Source: UBA7937 sp034419095 (GTDB lineage Bacteria; Chloroflexota; Anaerolineae; UBA7937). From it: 6,167 nt of DNA. Each line of letters starts with the position of its first letter. The first letter of the stretch is position 1. A program made the position numbers and the translations under genes. Shown in pieces: positions 5,031-6,167 of this stretch. The DNA lies in the NCBI GenBank assembly GCA_034419095.1, contig DAOULQ010000035.1, forward strand, positions 1-6,167. Direction: 5' to 3'. The notes under the pieces are model-generated. The model did not search any database. It saw only the letters and a program-made list of their open reading frames with translations, and had not been told where the DNA came from.

Positions 5031-6167
5031 TCCTGCCCCGCATGAGAGAGCATACGCTTGTACGCTTTCACAATCCGCTCTCCATACCTTTCCCACGTAA
5101 ACTCCTGTGCTCGCTTCAGCGCCGATTGTCCCATCTCCTGCCGCTCCTGCTCGTGCTCATAGAGATACAGTATCTTCTCCTTCAGCGCCTCCACGTCTCG
5201 CACCGGTACCACAAAGCCTTCTACGCCATCGCGAATGATATCCTCGCCGCCGGTGTTTGTACTGCTGATCACCGGCACGCCGCAGGCGATTGCTTCCACT
5301 TGCACCATAGCCAGTCCTTCCTCGATAGAAGGCAAAACGTACACAGAGCTTTGCGAATAGGCTTTATAAAGCTCAAGATGAGGAACGTGGTCTAAGAGCC
5401 TATAACTTCCTTCATATTCATGAAGCATTGCCCTGAGTTGTTGATTGAGAGAACCGATGAGCAACAACTCTGACCCGTCAAGATCAAGTTCCGCCATTGC
5501 TTGAATCAAGTAATGCGTGCCCTTGCGCACACTACAACCTATGTGTATCACTCGAAAGACGTTATCCTCTTTGGGCACCGGCCTAAAATGCTCAAGACTT
5601 GCGCCGTAGGGAACCTGCACAAGTTTTTCCCCCGATATCCCCTTTTCTCCAAAGGTACGCCTAACAAAAGTAGAGGGGATGGAGATATAGTCCGCTTCAG
5701 CATATTCCTGGGTCTCCTTCTCCACGATATAATCGTCGGGTAGCGGGCTCTGGACGCCCAATCTCTCGTTCTCTTCTGCCAATATTTCTCTTTGCCGCAT
5801 GATGTGAGCTGATCCTCGTTCTACGACGGTGATCATCCCTTGTTTCCTTGCAGTCCGGTTGCTATGCAACGCCCAGCCAGACCATGCTATCAGGATATCA
5901 CCCTCCGGCAAGTTCCGCGCAGCCCAAAGATCATACACTTCATGGGCCATTTGGTTCCAAAGCGACCAGTCTTTCAGTCTGGGAACGATGCGCGGGGCAT
6001 AGGTCAACACCGCTGAGGGCGGGTGCATCCTCACTAGTGAGGAATCAAGGCCATATTCCTTCCCGTTTCGCTTTGGATTATAGTACGAGGTCATCAACTG
6101 AGCAAGGCATCCCCGTTTTTGTAATTCCTCAGCCAGGTGAAAAGCATGAAACTTGCCGGCCGTAGAC
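5027..6167 (-). CDS. GT4-family glycosyltransferase (379 aa visible, 5' end beyond window)
   Basis: The frame is open to the right edge. Its first visible residues, STAGKFHAFHLAEELQKRG, are the acceptor-binding loop and first helix of a GT-B N-domain, so only a handful of N-terminal residues are missing. A TTG at 6097 or ATG at 6094 would delete this essential part and is not the real start. Numbered from the first visible serine, the C-domain includes VIHIGCSVRKGTHYLIQAM (206-224), with Arg/Lys donor-phosphate contacts, and SIEEGLAMVQVEAIACGVPV (280-299), whose E283-x7-E291 is the GT4 EX7E pair. TNTGGEDIIRDGVEGFVVP (304-322) closes the nucleotide site. The C-terminal helix is FTWERYGERIVKAYKRML (356-373), the crossover helix. 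It is expected to be a cytoplasmic, membrane-associated transferase adding one residue to the repeat unit; donor sugar unknown. The stop TGA overlaps the next gene's ATG. A related but broken C-terminus appears at 4152-4286. Confidence 0.94.
   Translation of the reverse strand, partial: STAGKFHAFHLAEELQKRGCLAQLMTSYYNPKRNGKEYGLDSSLVRMHPPSAVLTYAPRIVPRLKDWSLWNQMAHEVYDLWAARNLPEGDILIAWSGWALHSNRTARKQGMITVVERGSAHIMRQREILAEENERLGVQSPLPDDYIVEKETQEYAEADYISIPSTFVRRTFGEKGISGEKLVQVPYGASLEHFRPVPKEDNVFRVIHIGCSVRKGTHYLIQAMAELDLDGSELLLIGSLNQQLRAMLHEYEGSYRLLDHVPHLELYKAYSQSSVYVLPSIEEGLAMVQVEAIACGVPVISSTNTGGEDIIRDGVEGFVVPVRDVEALKEKILYLYEHEQERQEMGQSALKRAQEFTWERYGERIVKAYKRMLSHAGQE

Noticed and set aside
5042..5395. 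Plus-strand 117-codon frame, and similar ones at 5501-5743 and 5848-6165
   Set aside because: All are antisense to the well-supported glycosyltransferase at 5027-6167 and have no family signature.
1..6167. Search for CRISPR repeats, tRNA-like cloverleafs, long inverted repeats and intact transposase genes
   Set aside because: No regularly spaced repeats, tRNA consensus loops, or transposase motifs were seen on either strand by reading.

Overview
The window is a 6.2 kb piece of a bacterial surface-polysaccharide (O-antigen, capsule or exopolysaccharide) biosynthesis locus. Every supported gene lies on the minus strand, so transcription runs from the right edge to the left edge. Reading in that direction the order is: a GT4 glycosyltransferase whose start lies beyond the right edge (5027-6167), a class I SAM methyltransferase overlapping it by ATGA (4287-5030), a short degraded stretch (4152-4286), a second and unrelated-looking class I methyltransferase (3372-4151), a multi-membrane-span Wzy-like repeat-unit polymerase (1816-3366), a second GT4 glycosyltransferase (620-1786), a 291-base non-genic or relic stretch (329-619), and the N-terminal third of a third GT4 glycosyltransferase running off the left edge (1-328).

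The gene set fits a Wzx/Wzy-type pathway. Glycosyltransferases build a lipid-linked oligosaccharide on the cytoplasmic face, methyltransferases decorate sugars or possibly cap chains, and the polymerase joins repeat units on the outer face of the inner membrane. No flippase, initiating phosphoglycosyltransferase, chain-length regulator or nucleotide-sugar synthesis gene is in the window; these would be expected in the flanks.

The organism cannot be named from this sequence. Base composition is moderate overall and uneven. Sampled 60-base blocks in the polymerase gene have 32-45% G+C, while sampled blocks in the right-hand glycosyltransferase have 45-53%. Such patchiness is usual in polysaccharide loci assembled by transfer.

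The least ordinary parts are the two inter-gene stretches. The one between the methyltransferases (4152-4286) carries what looks like the frameshifted C-terminal remnant of a GT4 glycosyltransferase related to the gene at 5027-6167. The one at 329-619 carries a protein-like open frame that continues in phase after the stop of the upstream glycosyltransferase, plus a strong GC-rich hairpin. I see no CRISPR array, RNA gene, intact mobile element or clearly new defence or signalling system.
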